Positions 22,468-35,804 of a DNA stretch of 64,000 bases are shown here, in pieces. The position numbers and the translations under genes were made by a program. The stretch is taken from NCBI GenBank assembly GCA_936440205.1, contig OW387147.1, forward strand, positions 34,559,629-34,623,628. The letters are read 5' to 3'. The notes below the pieces were generated by a model that had not been told where the DNA came from, ran no database searches, and saw only the letters and a list, made by a program, of their open reading frames with translations. The first letter of the stretch is position 1. Each line of letters begins with the position of its first letter. This stretch comes from Lepidonotus clava (lineage: Eukaryota; Annelida; Polychaeta; Phyllodocida; Polynoidae).

Positions 22468-23611
22468 CCGACGAACCCTGATCCGTTAATATACCCAGTG
22501 GAACTTCCATAGTACAATACTACTTGGTGACATTAAGGGATTATTCCAGCAATTTAAGCTCATTCAATTTGAGGCAAATCACACCAGACAGACTGTCCTA
22601 ATGATCTTAAATTCCAGTATCTTAATTTTATTTGTATATATTCAAACAGAAGGCTGCTCTTCTTCACGCAGAGGTTACCTAGGGAGTCCCGACGAAGTCT
22701 TGGTCCTATTGAGGTTTTCGAGACAGTAAGTCATTAGATTTCAAAGATAATAAATGATATATATGGACGTCTGGTTGGAACGGCTGAGGTTATGTGCCCG
22801 GGCTCAGCATCGGAACCCCGCACATGCAGTATATCTTGTGTATGCAGGAATAGCGTCCGCGCATACTGAAGGCATTGTACATGCGGGGTTATGTCTGTGT
22901 ATGTAATATAAAATTGTGCACATGGACTTATTAGGTATAAATCGGGGGCTTTGCCCCCGTACCCCCGTACCCCCTTTTTTCTCTTATTATATTTTTTTCT
23001 GAAATAAGGAAAAATATTTGGCTTCTGTAAACACGAAGATAATACAATATATTAGACTCAGATAAATACACATCAGCGTATATAAGGAGACCTATATGGG
23101 TGGATGCTGGTCCGCGTATACATATAAGGAGATCAGTATGCGCGGAATCTCTGTCTGTGTAGATATGAAATTCTGTATGCGCGAGGTCCACGGCACGGAG
23201 TCCGAGCGTATAACCACCCCCGGTTGGGCTACCACAAAATTTATGGGCAACCAACTCTTGTTTGTAAAGATATCAAACTTATTCAGAATCTCCTTAAATT
23301 TAAGGGCCGAGTTCTCAACAGAGGTTCATACCTTCTGACCGTTTCAAGAGGATGTGTTCTCAATATGCAACCCCAGGTTCTTATGAAAAATTCAAATTAT
23401 ATTTTCTGAGTTTCTGTCCAATTTGTTTCTAATACGATCGTGTGCATTGTCATAATGATAGCTATTATATATTCAATTAAAGGTAAAAAAAAAGAAAAAA
23501 AAGGCTATAATTATCGGGAACGTCCTAAGGGTTATTACGAACGGTGATGTAAGGTATTTACAAACCTGGCTTTACAAGTTAATAATTATTATGATAGTAG
23601 GGCTGGCTCAC

Positions 23612-23762
23612 CGAGTTGGCGTGCATGCGGGAGGTGGTGGTGGAGGAAACGAGCCGGTCGTACACGATGAGCACGTCCCACAGCACGAAGACCACATTGG
23701 TGAAGATGAAGGACGAGAACAGGTTGATGTGGAGGCGGATACGATGCTGCACCCTCAGCTGT
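23612..23762 (-). CDS. Class B GPCR exon: TM2
   Basis: A 151-nt exon on the minus strand between CACCTACAG (acceptor) and CTCG|GTGAGC (donor). Its first base completes the Arg codon left by the TM1 exon, giving ..SYR-QLRVQHRIRLHINLF. It then runs through TM2 (LHINLFSSFIFTNVVFVLWDV) and the start of extracellular loop 1. RQLR...R..IH.NLF is a class B signature at the TM1-TM2 junction. The first 66 bases and the acceptor are also the seed of the 137-bp tandem array on its upstream side; only this copy has the full exon and the donor. Confidence 0.93.
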
Positions 23763-24300
23763 CTGTAGGTGACAAGGGGAGAGGATGATCAGTGTATGGT
23801 AGAAGTGGAATCAAGGGGGTCCAGGGGACCAGGTTGGTGAAGATGAAGGACGAGAACAGGTTGATGTGGAGGCGGATACGGTGCTGCACCCTCAGCTGTC
23901 TGTAGGTGACAAGGGGAGAGGATGATCAGTGTATGATAGAAGTGGAATCAAGGGGGTCCAGGGGACCAGGTTGGTGAAGATGAAGGACGAGAATAGGTTG
24001 ATGTGGAGGCAGATACGGTGCTGCACCCTCAGCTGTCTGTAGGTGACAAGGGGAGAGGATGATCAGTGTATGATAGAAGTGGAATCAAGGGGGTCCAGGG
24101 GACCAGGTTGGTGAAGATGAAGGACGAGAATAGGTTGATGTGGAGGCAGATACGGTGCTGCACCCTCAGCTGTCTGTAGGTGACAAGGGGAGAGGAAGAT
24201 TAGTGTATGGTAGAAGTGGAATCAAGGGGGTCCAGGGGACCAGGTTGGTGAAGATGACGGATGAAGACATTGACGTGGAGGTGGATACGTCTGCAGGTAA
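23697..24300 (-). repeat. 137-bp tandem array made from the TM2 exon start and its splice acceptor
   Basis: TTGGTGAAGATGAAGGACGAG starts at 23697, 23834, 23971 and 24108, exactly 137 bases apart, and a diverged copy (TTGGTGAAGATGACGGATGA) starts at 24245. Read on the minus strand, each full unit carries about 70 bases of upstream intron, the acceptor CTTGTCACCTACAG, and the first 66 bases of the TM2 exon, but no donor. The last unit is shortened. Copies 2 to 4 differ from each other at only a few positions, so the expansion is recent. Confidence 0.95.
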
Positions 24301-27300
24301 CATTGAAGGGGAGAGAAGAAATTTAATAGGCTGTATTCTACTAATGGTCTAACTGGCGATTTTAAGAAATCACACCTGAGAATGAATGACAATTACACAC
24401 ATTATATATAACATAAGTTAATGTTAAGATTCCCTTTCAAATGACATGTACCATGCATGGGTTGCTGGTATAACAAAAGTTGAGAAATAACCAAATTAGT
24501 CAAAAGCGCCTAGTGGAAAACAGGCTTAAGAGTGTAGATAGTGTTAGTAACTTGGCGTCTAATTAAAAACTGACTCCTGATTTGGATTATGCATATATCT
24601 TGGGAAAAATACAAAGGTAAGTAAAAGTAAAGCAAATGTGAGGCGCATGTAAATGGAGTATTAAATAGGAAGAACTAAGGAGATGTCCAAAGATGCTCGT
24701 AGAGGGTCGTCACAGACCAAGGGTAAAGCCCGAAGTGTGTGAGATCCCCATGGCTTGTAAGTACGACACCAACGGTTAGAATAAGATGGATGATGAATCA
24801 AAAGACGATATAACCGTGGTAAAAAGCATGAAACTTGATGAATCAAACATTGAACCCGATATAGGACAATCGAAATGTTACTTCAGGCCTAGATTATTAA
24901 GTAAACCAGGTAAAACTATGTATAACGCAGGAAGCCTCCAACTTACTGACTGAAAGTGATACATTTGTTCTGAAGCACAATGTCTGGAATCTCATGAAGT
25001 GGAGCAGGGACTTCTGGATTAATATGAACCTGACAGCCCTTGTCGGCAGGACAGAATGGAGAATCGGATTACTCATGTTGAGACATTTCTGGTTTGAAAT
25101 ATTGAAATTAGATCTTAGGGAACAGCTGCAAGAGAGAAAACCCGAAGGAGATACTAAGAAACGGAAGTGGCCCTTTAAACGGACTTTTTAACTAAGAGGG
25201 GAAAGGTCAAGAATAAGTTTCAGGTTATGGATAAAGAATACCGCAAAGGCCATATTCCACTACCTGGTGTTTCGCTTGTGTTGAAATAATATTATGCTTG
25301 TAGCATTTGCTACCACCACAAGACTTAGCACCGCAGTATGAAATCTAGGGATTTACTTGCGTTCGCACTTGGGTCGAGATCAATGCAAGTGCCAGCACAA
25401 ATGATTTTTTAAGGATTTTCTGTAGGATGATTGCGTTGGCAGATAAGAACACGTTTATATCTGAAATGCTAATTCCCTGCGTTGGCAAAAAGAAGCAATA
25501 CAAATGCTACCTAACACGAGCTGGAATATGGCCTTAAGTTATCTCTACAAATTGAGGAGCATTCGAAGCCTGGGGAAGCAGTTTATCTAATATTAGCCCT
25601 AACGAAACAATGGTACTATCTTGATGGACCATCATAATGTGAAGAAAATATGAAGAAACATGTCAATATACGACCAAAACTCAAAATAGTGAAGGTAAAC
25701 ATCCAATAGACAATATCGCTTTCTCCAGGTGATATCCTTGTTCCATCAAACAAACTATAGCTTTCCAACCAAATATGTAACGGAGAAAAACTTTCTAATT
25801 GTATAATGTTCCAAGAACTTCCAAGAATAAGAAAGTTACTGTCACGTACCACCTTGGCTGAGTTACCATCAATGTTAACCAAGCCAAGCTGTCGTTTTTG
25901 CAATCGCCCCGAGGTTAAAAAGTATTGGGCCGGTTATCCAACGCCGACACATTGCTGTGACAAAAGCTAAATGAATGGAGCACTTCATCAGTTCATGTAG
26001 CAGTACAGAATATCCATCTTTTCGGTTCAACCAATGGCGTTAGGGGTAAAATGGCAACTATTTGTTAGGTAAAGAGTCAATTTTCAATTAGACTAATAGA
26101 AACGCTACAATTTTTAAACATTTTAAAAAAAGCTGTGGACTCGGATGGACGATTCGGGCGGCAAAACTTAATTTCAAACTTTGCACTTTGCCATACTTGG
26201 TTGGACTTTTCCATCAATACATCAGCTTTCAGGGAAGATTAAGACTATTAGAGATAAAGCTCTTTTCACAATGAATAAACTGTTTGGTAAACATTATATG
26301 AGCAGAACTGAAAGGTCCTAGACGGAAGGAAATTGTAATATTGGTTATTAGAGGTAGCTAGTTAACAAAACGTCTATTCATCTGTAAACTAGACATTTCA
26401 TTAAAATGTAGACGCAACATGAAAAAGGTTTGTAATGATTCTACAGCTGTTTAAAGGACGAGATATCTATAAATCTCAATCTATTCAATATAGAGTGGAG
26501 AAGGCAGAAATCCGAGGTATGTTTTGAAGGTCTGACCTTTTGGTGTACTTATATCAATCATTGTGGCTGAGAATGAAATTATGATGAAACATTTAGATTT
26601 CTAATAACATTATTGTATGTCTCAGCAAAGTCATCCAAAGTTAACTTTCTGTATCAGCTGCAGTCCTGCAACAACTAGATTAAAATTGACCATAATTGGA
26701 AATAAAGAGACTGATATGTTTATTTTGTAAACAACGGCTTAAATAAAGGATTGTGCTGGTAGACACTTTGCACCATATAATTTAATCATACCGGCACCGG
26801 TAAATTTTGATCAGATTGCCGCAAAAAAGAGCAAACAGTCTCTACGTGCACAGGGTTCCTTAATATGAGAAGTCTGGAGCCTGTGCAATGCACGAGGATC
26901 ACCATAATTATCATTTCAGTCAGACTGCCCAGGGGAAGCGATTAAACCTCAGACGTGACACCCAATATAAGTAGTTGGCAATTCAATTACCAAAGTGTAA
27001 TATGCTGAAAGTGGCTATATACCCAGAGTACGCATGCGCAGTCAGACTTATTTGAACAAACCGAACTAACGAAAGCCTTCAAATCTATGGCAAGCATTTC
27101 CTCCGTGCCACTTCAGTATAACAGACACAACTCCTGCTCATAAAGTATTCACAGGGCCAAATGTCAATGGGCAAACCTCGGACTGTCAGCGTTCAGACAC
27201 AAAGGAGCAATCTCTCAGCAATCTTTTCTGTGGATGAGTGGCAACAGATTGCTGCACGGTTAAAGTTATGAAAATAGCCAACTTTTTGCCTATTGCGTAC

Positions 27301-27401
27301 ATGTAGGGCATAACCCAGCCAAGGATGTTTCCGTTGTACAACTATTATTTGATGTCGAGAGCGTCACAGAATGGCATAGAATGTTGGAAAATGTTACCAT
27401 T
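24301..27401. other. Intron sequence without recognised features
   Basis: AT-rich, part of the intron between the TM1 and TM2 exons. Short open frames such as 24994-25191 show no family resemblance. Confidence 0.6.
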
Positions 27402-27725
27402 AAGCCCCATTCGCCCTGGTTGACGGTTCTGTCGTAGAGACCTGCGAAAATTTTATCTCATGCTTGCAACAACAATCGCATGGTAGAGAAAGTGATCGCA
27501 GGCTAGAGAAAATTATCGTATAGCATTCACACTGAATTGGGGTCCCTTGCGATCATTTTCGCAAGTAATTTCGTATGTAATCGCACAGGGTCTCTACGAA
27601 AATATTCAACATGTTGAATAATTTCGCAAGGAATCACGTCGCAGAGGTCTACGATCCAACGTTTCCAACGTTCGCAGATCGCAGAGCTATACGAAAACGG
27701 ACGTCCACCACGGCGAATGGGGCTT
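27402..27725. mobile_element. MITE with AAGCCCCATTCGCC ends
   Basis: AAGCCCCATTCGCC at the left and GGCGAATGGGGCTT at the right form perfect 14-bp inverted repeats. The interior repeats GCGATC, TCGCA and AGACCTGCGA-like words in both orientations. TTAA precedes the left end. Non-coding. Confidence 0.88.
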
Positions 27726-29097
27726 CACGTCTTTCCTTGATTGGGAAGCCAACAAGCACTTCTTAGAATACCATCTTTTGAGAAAAAAATCTTTCCGAGG
27801 ATATATCTTTCAATGGTCTCATGGTGAGGATAATCTCACTCAAGAAAGTCACAAAACACCAACCAACCAAAATAATATGCCTTTCTGACACTAACCCTCG
27901 AAATAACCTTTGTTTATCCCATACACACCTCCAGCAGTGCCCAGATAATGCAACGTAAAACGTCGTGGGTTAAGGAGCGCAATGTAATTACCAAAGAGGA
28001 CACAGTCTCAGCTCCCGCAGCCTCTATCCTCCTGAGGTGTACTTTCCGTTATAATCGGGTTCACATGTCGGTACTCGTACCTCAGTAAGGCGCCTGGTAA
28101 TAGAGTCCCACAGGAGGCAGATTACCCAAAGTATTCTCTCTAGAGGCCTTATTCAGGCCTTATTAACAGACAAAGTCCCGAAATCTTGGGTGCGTTAAGA
28201 TCAACTATCTATGGAATTAACCCTTCCTACCCACCCAGGATACGATGGGTTCACCTGTAGGGATAGGTGGCCAGAAGTCGAGCATGATTCACATGTTTGG
28301 AATACATGTATATATGGTTTTTATCTTATTCTTCTGTATTCAAAATGTGATTAAGTAGTACCTTCATGGTACTTCAATCTGGATTGGATCCAAATATAAT
28401 TATTCTATTTTCTTCACGTCCTATAACAATGGTGGCCCCTCCACACCAAATTATATTTTACCTTAATATCCCTCTCGGGTTTGGAGAAGCCACTTCTACG
28501 AAAGTGAAGTTCCATGTTACTAGTGTCAGGTTCCATATCGCCCTCCCGAGAATAGAAGGCCGGTTATTTTCCATTAACGTCACCTGCATCTTACTCAGGT
28601 GCGATCTGAGATCAAAAAATTCCTTATTTGGTAAAGTCCGAGAATAACTTAGGTAACCATATACAATGTCTTGTGTTTTGTTGCGCAGCAACATGATATC
28701 AGAGTTGGGCTGCTGGGTGACATTTCTTTAAAAGGCAACTTTATTTCAGATAATGTAACCTCTCTTGCAACCTAGCATTACATTACTATGTTGTAATGAA
28801 AGCTCCTACATCCTCCGACGGCCATTACATTACTAAATATGAGACGATCAGATATTGCACGCATACATCCACATACACTCAAAATACATCCATAGACATA
28901 GGCTCAAGTTGTATTTTGCACAAGAAGACCACAGCATTGTGCATTAATCTACATTAGTGAGATATTTTCTTTGGTAAAGGTCCCACTCAGAAGGGTTTAT
29001 TTGTTTTGGGTTTGTGAGGTTTTACACCTCGGATCCTCTTATAACGGGTGAAAAATATTCATGAAAACATAATGATTCAACAAAGGTTGTCGCTCAC
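27726..29097. other. Intron sequence without recognised features
   Basis: Remainder of the TM1-TM2 intron. I see no repeat ends or exons. The donor GTGAGC of the TM1 exon lies at its right end (29097-29092). Confidence 0.6.
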
Positions 29098-29189
29098 CTG
29101 TACGATAAGAAGACAGCAATGGAGGGGACCAGCAGCAGCAGACTGAGACTGTTACACGCGATGTTCACCATGATGTTCCTCTTAAAGTT
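29098..29189 (-). CDS. Class B GPCR exon: TM1
   Basis: A 92-nt minus-strand exon between CTTTTCAG and TACAG|GTGAGC. It begins in phase 0 with NFKRNIMVNIACNSLSLLLL, reads through the hydrophobic TM1 helix and ends ..VFLSY plus two bases of an Arg codon completed in the TM2 exon. It joins in frame to the preceding hormone-domain exon (..ACLNVD + NFKRN..). Confidence 0.9.
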
Positions 29190-31847
29190 CTGAAAAGACA
29201 ATGGCCAAGTTAGCAAATTTTGAGAATGTTATACCTGAATCTAAACTTTGTATTTCACTAAAGAACAGAAACATGTATCCATCAAAACATATTATGGTGG
29301 TAAAATAGAATATCTGAAGAACTAATACCGGTAACAACTTGCCAATAGGGGATTCCAATTTATTTATGATGGTGGGGTAGATACACGCATCACTAAGAAT
29401 AATATACTTACAGAAAAGAGTCCAAGAACAATGTCTAATGACACGCGAATTTGTTATATGATATCATGATTAGTTGTAACAGCTTTTTTTCTTACGCAAT
29501 CCTTTTTTTTTTTAAATCTGATTGCCCTCAACCCTCCATCAGTTCCTCCTTCTCCTGTCTACAAATAGATGTTAACAATAATGAACACTATTTAACCAAA
29601 ATCAATGGTCTACAACTATAGTCTGACCCAGCAATCAAGCGGATGTAATAATTATGCGTCATAAATAGTGTCAGAAATGACATGTGGTCAATTCCCCTAT
29701 AGACCTTGTGTACCAATTGTCACATGATCATAATTTGGTGACCACAATGGGCACACGGCTGAAGTATGATAATTGTTTATCACAAGTTCTTCTGAATATC
29801 TTAAATTCATGAGAAACATAGTTACTGTTTCTGAATTATGAATAATTGTATTTTAACATGATCACTAATATGGTGCGGAGGCCATTTCAGTTCTTTATGA
29901 CGCTATAGATCTGCACAAGGTCTATGCACCTTCTCGTGCGCGGTGGACCCTCCCATACATGCCCATGTACCCAAAAACCTCAGAGGCAGTTCCATAGTTA
30001 CCAAAACCCAAAAACCTTGATTCTGACGAATTCGCTAGCAAGGCGCCGTACTGATACTGGTGAAAATGATCTATAGGCATGCGGCACACCTGATCAGAAA
30101 CCCCACACTGCCTGCACGGGTTCCCTGATAAGTCGGCCCCCACACGACTTGTCAGGACCTGACGGGCCGCCAGTAACCGATAGGACGGGCGTGGGGCAGG
30201 GCTGAAACAGCTGATCAGGGATGAGACGGGATCCCCTCCCCCGGGGAAACCTTATAGATAATAACAACAGAGGGTTGTGGGCAGCTCAGGAGGAGCTGGA
30301 GGTGTATGTGGAGGGAGGGTATGACATGAACGTATTTTCTGCTACCATGGATAGTAGTATTCTGCAGGTCACCTGCAGGATAATTTAGGTTAATTTTGTC
30401 GACAAAAACGTAGGAGAAAACTGAAAGAATGAATTTTAAGATCAACTGGGTAAACATAGTTGCAGGGACATCTACCATCATAAATTATGTCATAATATAA
30501 ATGAGAATGTCTATACTTAAGCACTGTAGACTTCTCTACATTATTCCCAGAAAGCGCCCGCGATGGATTAAGGCTTGTATGCAGGTAAAATACAGGAAAT
30601 GGGCTAGCCATGGTAGGGAGAATTGGAACTCATGGCCTTGGTCGCTTTGCCATTCCCTAAAGGCGAGAACAACAATGGCCCGATTCTGGACCAGTTATTA
30701 GAAACATTTAAAAGATAAATATGTGTATATGCGCTGTATCATACAATGAAATAAAGGTTATCATAAATCATGGGGAATTCTGAGTAAAAGATATGTTTCT
30801 AGATTATGTAAAATGTTTGAAAAGAAATTTGTTGGCGTTTTGTCACAACATAGATCTACTGTACTTCCGCAGTTTGAACGATTTGCCTGAATTTCAGAGA
30901 GTGACGTCAAGAAGCAGTTACAGTAACTTAACGGCAAGTATAATTATAGTAACAGCTTCGCATCTTGTACTGCAAAGAAAGCGTTTTAAAATGTCCGCCG
31001 GTAAAAGCTGCTTTTCCCTTCTTCATTCTTGTCTATTTCGTTTTGCAGGAACTTATTTTAAGGACACATGCCATTGTAGATTTATTTCACTATGTAGGCC
31101 TATTCATCGCATGCAGAGAGCTTTAGAGATGGTGACAGTTGAATGCCCTCATCTAACCCTAGCAGAGAAAGTTGTCTGCATCCAATATTTCTTTGTGGTT
31201 TACTTTTTACATATGCCTGTCAATTTATCAACACTGTCGAAGTAAGGGAGTTCTGTTACGTATGCAATAGAAAAGCTGGGATTTTGCTCGTGGAAAGAAT
31301 GTATTATTTTGGATAGACAGTCTAGGATGAGAATCTGTAAGATCTCTACATTAGAACTTCAATCGTAACTAATTTCTTAGTCTTACATTTATGTTACCTC
31401 TATTGCTATAGTCTGATCAAAAAGGTAGAATGGGGTTTGAGGCCACATCGGCTCATACAATCTTTCTCTGATGATAGAGTGTAAGGCCTACAGGGAGCTG
31501 CAAATTCGGAAAAAAATATTTGCAGACTTGAGAAATTGACAACATTGCATTTCTGTTATGAGACATAGTTTCCTGTAATAGTAAATGTTCTTTCTTGAAT
31601 TTCACGGAATATATACATAAAAACAGATCCAACAATTCTAGAATTTGTAATTTCTTGTAATTGTGCGCGCTGTTCCTTGAGCCTGTGTCTGAGGCCTCTT
31701 AACAGCAATGAAAAGATATCCAACAGGTTGAGTATTTGGTGGCTGCGCTTGCTTGCCCTTTTTCCGATATTGACTAGACCTCTTTTTAGACTAGAACATG
31801 CAATCACAGAGAAATTAAACACATAAAGTGAAAGCTACTGTACTCAC
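29190..31847 (-). other. Receptor intron before the TM1 exon
   Basis: 2.66 kb bounded by a GTGAGT donor (31847-31842) and a CTTTTCAG acceptor. It includes a GC-richer patch at 29.9-30.25 kb in which I find no feature. A 150-codon plus-strand frame (30793-31245) has no family resemblance and is probably spurious. Confidence 0.8.
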
Positions 31848-31945
31848 ATCGACATTGAGGCAAGCTGTGAAGTTGCTCCACTCCAGGCCACTGTTCACGT
31901 CCTTGTACCACGTGGAGTTGACATTACAGGTCTTGTAAGCATCCA
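31848..31945 (-). CDS. Class B GPCR exon: end of hormone-binding domain
   Basis: A 98-nt minus-strand exon between ATATTTCAG and GTCGAT|GTGAGT. Its first two bases complete a Val codon begun in the preceding exon. It encodes DAYKTCNVNSTWYKDVNSGL followed by EWSNFTACLNVD. The two Cys (K-x-C and T-x-C) and the Trp residues match the last third of the class B hormone-receptor domain. NST and NFT are N-glycosylation sequons. The exon joins in phase to TM1. Confidence 0.93.
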
Positions 31946-32057
31946 CTGAAATATACAAGGATCTGTACTTAACAAAGATAATTCTCGCTACAACAGATCA
32001 GTGATTTCCGGCATTGCCTATAAGCACGACGCTGCGTCAATAGGGTGTACTATCTGA

Positions 32058-32345
32058 TATCAGAGACCTTGTATATATATAGGATATATCAAGACTGGAA
32101 AGCCAGGGGAAAACCTGTTATGTGCTACAGGCCGCCTGCCACCTATGGTGCTGGTTGGATTGGATTTAAATGACCTGTGAGGTGACACCTGCCATTCTAA
32201 TAATACATTGGTAATGATCAAACCCTGGTCATGGTTGACCAGGTTGGTTCCAACCAGCCACTAGGGGAATGAGCACATAGGCCCAAAGAGAAGCTTTCCA
32301 GTCTCTTTATATCCTATATATATACATACAATGTCTCTGCTGATA
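32058..32345. mobile_element. MITE with TATCAG...AGAGAC ends
   Basis: The left end runs TATCAGAGACCTTGTATATA and continues to GACTGGAAAG. The right end, complemented, runs TATCAGCAGAGACATTGTAT and also continues to GACTGGAAAG. The inverted repeats are thus about 45 bases with small gaps. Non-coding, 288 bp. Confidence 0.85.
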
Positions 32346-33599
32346 CGCTACAAGGTGTGGGCTCTTACTATACGCGCGGCTTGCTAGTAGTATATGGACA
32401 TGGGGATTTATAGATGGTCCCATCGTTATATTATAGACAATACTTTGTGATTATATTAGTAGTACACGGAAAGGGAACTTGGAGTTTGTCGCATACATTG
32501 TTCACCAGGCACGAGGCGTTCTTTGAATTGTATAAAATAGCTACGTGTGCTTAAAAATATGTGTAGTATTTAACAAGACACCTAATTGGTTCTTGTCGCG
32601 TTCTGTCACACAGGCGAAGTTTTGTATACAATCTCTAGTATAAATAGAGTCAAATGCACAACGTCACATTTGGCCGGTTCGGTGAGTTCCTGTACTGAAA
32701 AGAATTTGCAAATTGAATAAGGGCTACTATTCTGAAAATATATGTCTAAAAGTTTCTTTTGATGGGCCAAGTCTGAGGCTGACGTCATGGAGAGTATTTC
32801 TAAGAGGTTCATTTTGTAACACGCCTTGTTATTCTGCCATCCTGCCACGCCGACCTTTTTATTTCTAGCCGTTTGCTTATATTCATTCTCGAGGAAGAGA
32901 CAAAAAAACATCCAAGTTATTGTATATTATTTCGTATTTCCCATGAGAAAAGGGCTGCAAAGTATCTGATGTTCCAGGGTCAACATTCCAAGACCGCAGC
33001 GAACCTTGTTGCTTATGCCTTTACTGGGCTAGTTATATAGTGGTATGTATTTCACCTGACGTTCAAAAGAATATAACTATCAAGTGGACAGCCTCTAGAT
33101 TCCTTTCAGGCAAGGGATTTTGATCTCTGTGACTCGCGTTACGCCAACCGAATGGAATGTACGCCACATGCACAAAAATGTTTGTGTACCATTATTTCAG
33201 AGGCCCTCTATCATAAGCAGCTACGTACACATTACTAAAACAGAGATCGATATTTCTTCACAATAGGAGGCGTTCCGTACACACTCCAACGCCCCAAAGA
33301 AAAAAATCTGTCCCTATTGACCCAATAATATTTGTATGGTGAAGTGCCTTCTTTCTACCTTATGTAGAATGATAACTTGTTTTCTTGTCCCTATTTTCCT
33401 TTTCAATTTTTCAAACCATTATCTATTTTACATAGTCTTCCCATGCCATTGATGCCTATTTCTCCCTCTTCAATTCTGGGATGCATAGGGGGGCCCATGT
33501 CACCTATAACATACTTCCGGTGATACATCACCAGACCATTAAAAATCCAATGAGACCATTTCTCATTTCCTGCCCCATTCTCGGATACATTCTCCTCTG

Positions 33600-33920
33600 T
33601 CTACGTCATCGTTTTTTCAGGTCGGCCGCAAGTATGTCTCCGGGTCGCCACGGCCCTGCGGCGCGACACGGGAACCCTACAAACAGGTCACATGACCCTT
33701 CTCACGGCTAGAATAACACGTCCAATGCGCATGCGCACCTGTCCTTGGTGTGGTTTACTCCCGACAGGTGGCGGGAGGGGCATCGCTTGTCGTGTTAGCT
33801 TGTTCCCGGTCTGTCCACACCTGTCGCCTTTACCAGCAGGCGGGACCAGCGTGACCGGATGTGGCGGGGTGAACATCAGCTGAGACACCGCCCCGAGCTG
33901 GAGCCTTATATAAGCCCCAT
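33600..33920. other. GC-rich patch with a TATA-like word
   Basis: CpG-rich sequence with an NRF1-like GCGCATGCGC and a symmetrical CTTATATAAG at about 33904. It might be regulatory. However, the TATA-like word touches the edge of a sequence resembling the AAGCCCCATACC MITE family (33913 on), and no exon follows on either strand, so I do not call a promoter. Confidence 0.25.
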
Positions 33921-35437
33921 ACCAACAGGGTGATTTTAACCAAGTCGGCTGACTGATCAGTATCAAAATCGGCCAAAAATACTTAAATGGTTGGCCAATC
34001 TTATTACAGATTATCACCAATCATACATATTCCAATACAGTATATGTACACTAACACTGTAACAGGCAATCATCAGATCTAGAATCGGCTGACCTAAGGG
34101 CCAATAGCCTCAGGTCACAACGTTTTTCAGTGGTAATCTCATAATACAGCTAACGCTAGGCATATATCATACATGCACTTGAGAAGAACGAACGTACATG
34201 TGGTCTTCCCCTTTCCGTATTACATTATCGTCTGGCTTTTCCACATTTCTATGGGGATAATCACAAAAAAAAAAAACGTTTACAATATCACAAAATTTCA
34301 AATTGAATAGGGTGTTTATTGCATTTGCACATTGCATTATGTGATGCATACAGACAACTAATTCCTCGTAAATGCTGAATATCTCTTCTTTTATATCACG
34401 GCGAGATGAATATATGCCTGTTTTACTATATTATTATCAAGAACTTTTGTTTGCAGAAAGATTCCATGCATAAATGTACTGAATGGTTGTATTATATTCT
34501 TCTATTGCAGGTTATTGTTGATATTGTCCCATTGATATTCTTTTGTGGTGACTTTGGAAACTCAGGAACAGGATTAAAGATTAGGGGTTTCCTATTCAAA
34601 GAAGATTCCCATATAATATAAAACATGGTCTATCATGTTGCAAAGCCAAAAAAAGGCGTGGATCAAGCCCTGTGTCTTAACAAAGCCACCCATGTCTAAC
34701 CAAATACGCTCAGTTATAGAAAAGATGCTTTAATCGAAAATGAGCATACAAAAATGAGAGAAACACGCTTATTAGATATAGTTTCCTCTCAACGCATTTC
34801 GATTCTATATGGGCCTATCAACGATTTATTGATGGAAATTGAAATTATATATACAGCATTGAACATTTCTTTAGTTAAATCTTAGTTCACATAATATTAG
34901 GCCTTTTTGAATACCATTCCGCCAAGAATTATTATGAAAGTCTTTTTTTAGTTGATTTCTGTATGGATAACATTGTTTTCATCCATTTCTGTTCTGATTC
35001 TGTTCAAATACCCCCCTGATATCGCTGGTATGATAAGACCTGTCGTTACAGTGATTTGCTGCTCATATAATCACAAGTGGCAATACAAACATCTTGGGCA
35101 TCACCCAAAAGATCTCAACATTTTGGTAAAAAGTTCTTGGCGATTATCTTATCACTCAATGAGGATAGATTTATAAAGATGGATTGTTTGTCATAACTAC
35201 TTTCTATCTGTGAGAGGTGAAATCGCTAATCATTAAGACACTGTAACAATATCAAACTGATTGATAACTAATTAGCCTAACCAGTTACATAAATACTATT
35301 AACAAGACATGTCACACAAGCTGTTTGTGGAGGAAACACCTCAACAATCTTATATGATCATAATAGTCATCATAATGGCAACATGAAAGCGATCGCAATA
35401 TTTTCCATTGTCACAAGTAAAGAACACCCGTATGTTG

Positions 35438-35650
35438 CAGGGGCAGATACAGGATTTCGAGAAGGTGTGGGTCCGCATAAATAGGTTCATCCTAAACCAT
35501 CGTGTATTTGCACATGAACACGCAACATTTCTTTCTCTTGTTGTCAAGTTTAGGGCCCTGCCCAAGGGAGTTAGGGGTACGGACACCCTGGTTTCCCTTC
35601 TCCCTCCCCCCCCCCCCCCCACCATTGAGACACCCCTGTGTTGGATACTG
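35438..35650. mobile_element. Possible decayed repeat with CAGGGGCAGATACAGGATTT end
   Basis: The left end CAGGGGCAGATACAGGATTT belongs to the family seen at 13924 and 58446. A poly-C run and GAGACACCCCTGTGTTGGAT mark a possible right side. The borders are uncertain. Confidence 0.35.
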
Positions 35651-35804
35651 CCTCAAGCTCTGAAGGACCACCTTCCCTGCTGTCTACACTAAAAGACTGT
35701 GTTCTGCCTTGGGGCAGAAGCCATAGATCAAGACAAACTACAAACTTGGTGTCCTTGACCTTCGCGTGTGAGGCCCTTAAAGGGGCTCCTTCATTACGAC
35801 CTCA

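Larger units (their letters stand above)
14493..23611 (-). other. Receptor intron between TM2 and TM3 exons
   Basis: 9.1 kb bounded by GTGAGC (donor, 23611-23606) and TTTTCCAG (acceptor, 14500-14493). It holds the MITE at 20047-20650 and the repeat cluster at 21370-22467. From 15 to 20 kb I see only AT-rich sequence and short spurious frames. A short inverted pair, AACCCCGCACATG (near 22814) with CATGCGGGGTT (near 22880), and the words CCGCGCATACTG / CAGTATGCGCGG (near 22856 and 23132) suggest another decayed foldback element. Confidence 0.85.

Noticed and set aside
23697-24300. Extra coding exons in the tandem array, and a plus-strand gene there
   Set aside because: Only the leftmost unit has the full exon with a donor; plus-strand frames are reverse readings of receptor exon sequence.
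33900-33950. TATA-box promoter at CTTATATAAG
   Set aside because: The word abuts a MITE-like sequence and no exon follows on either strand.
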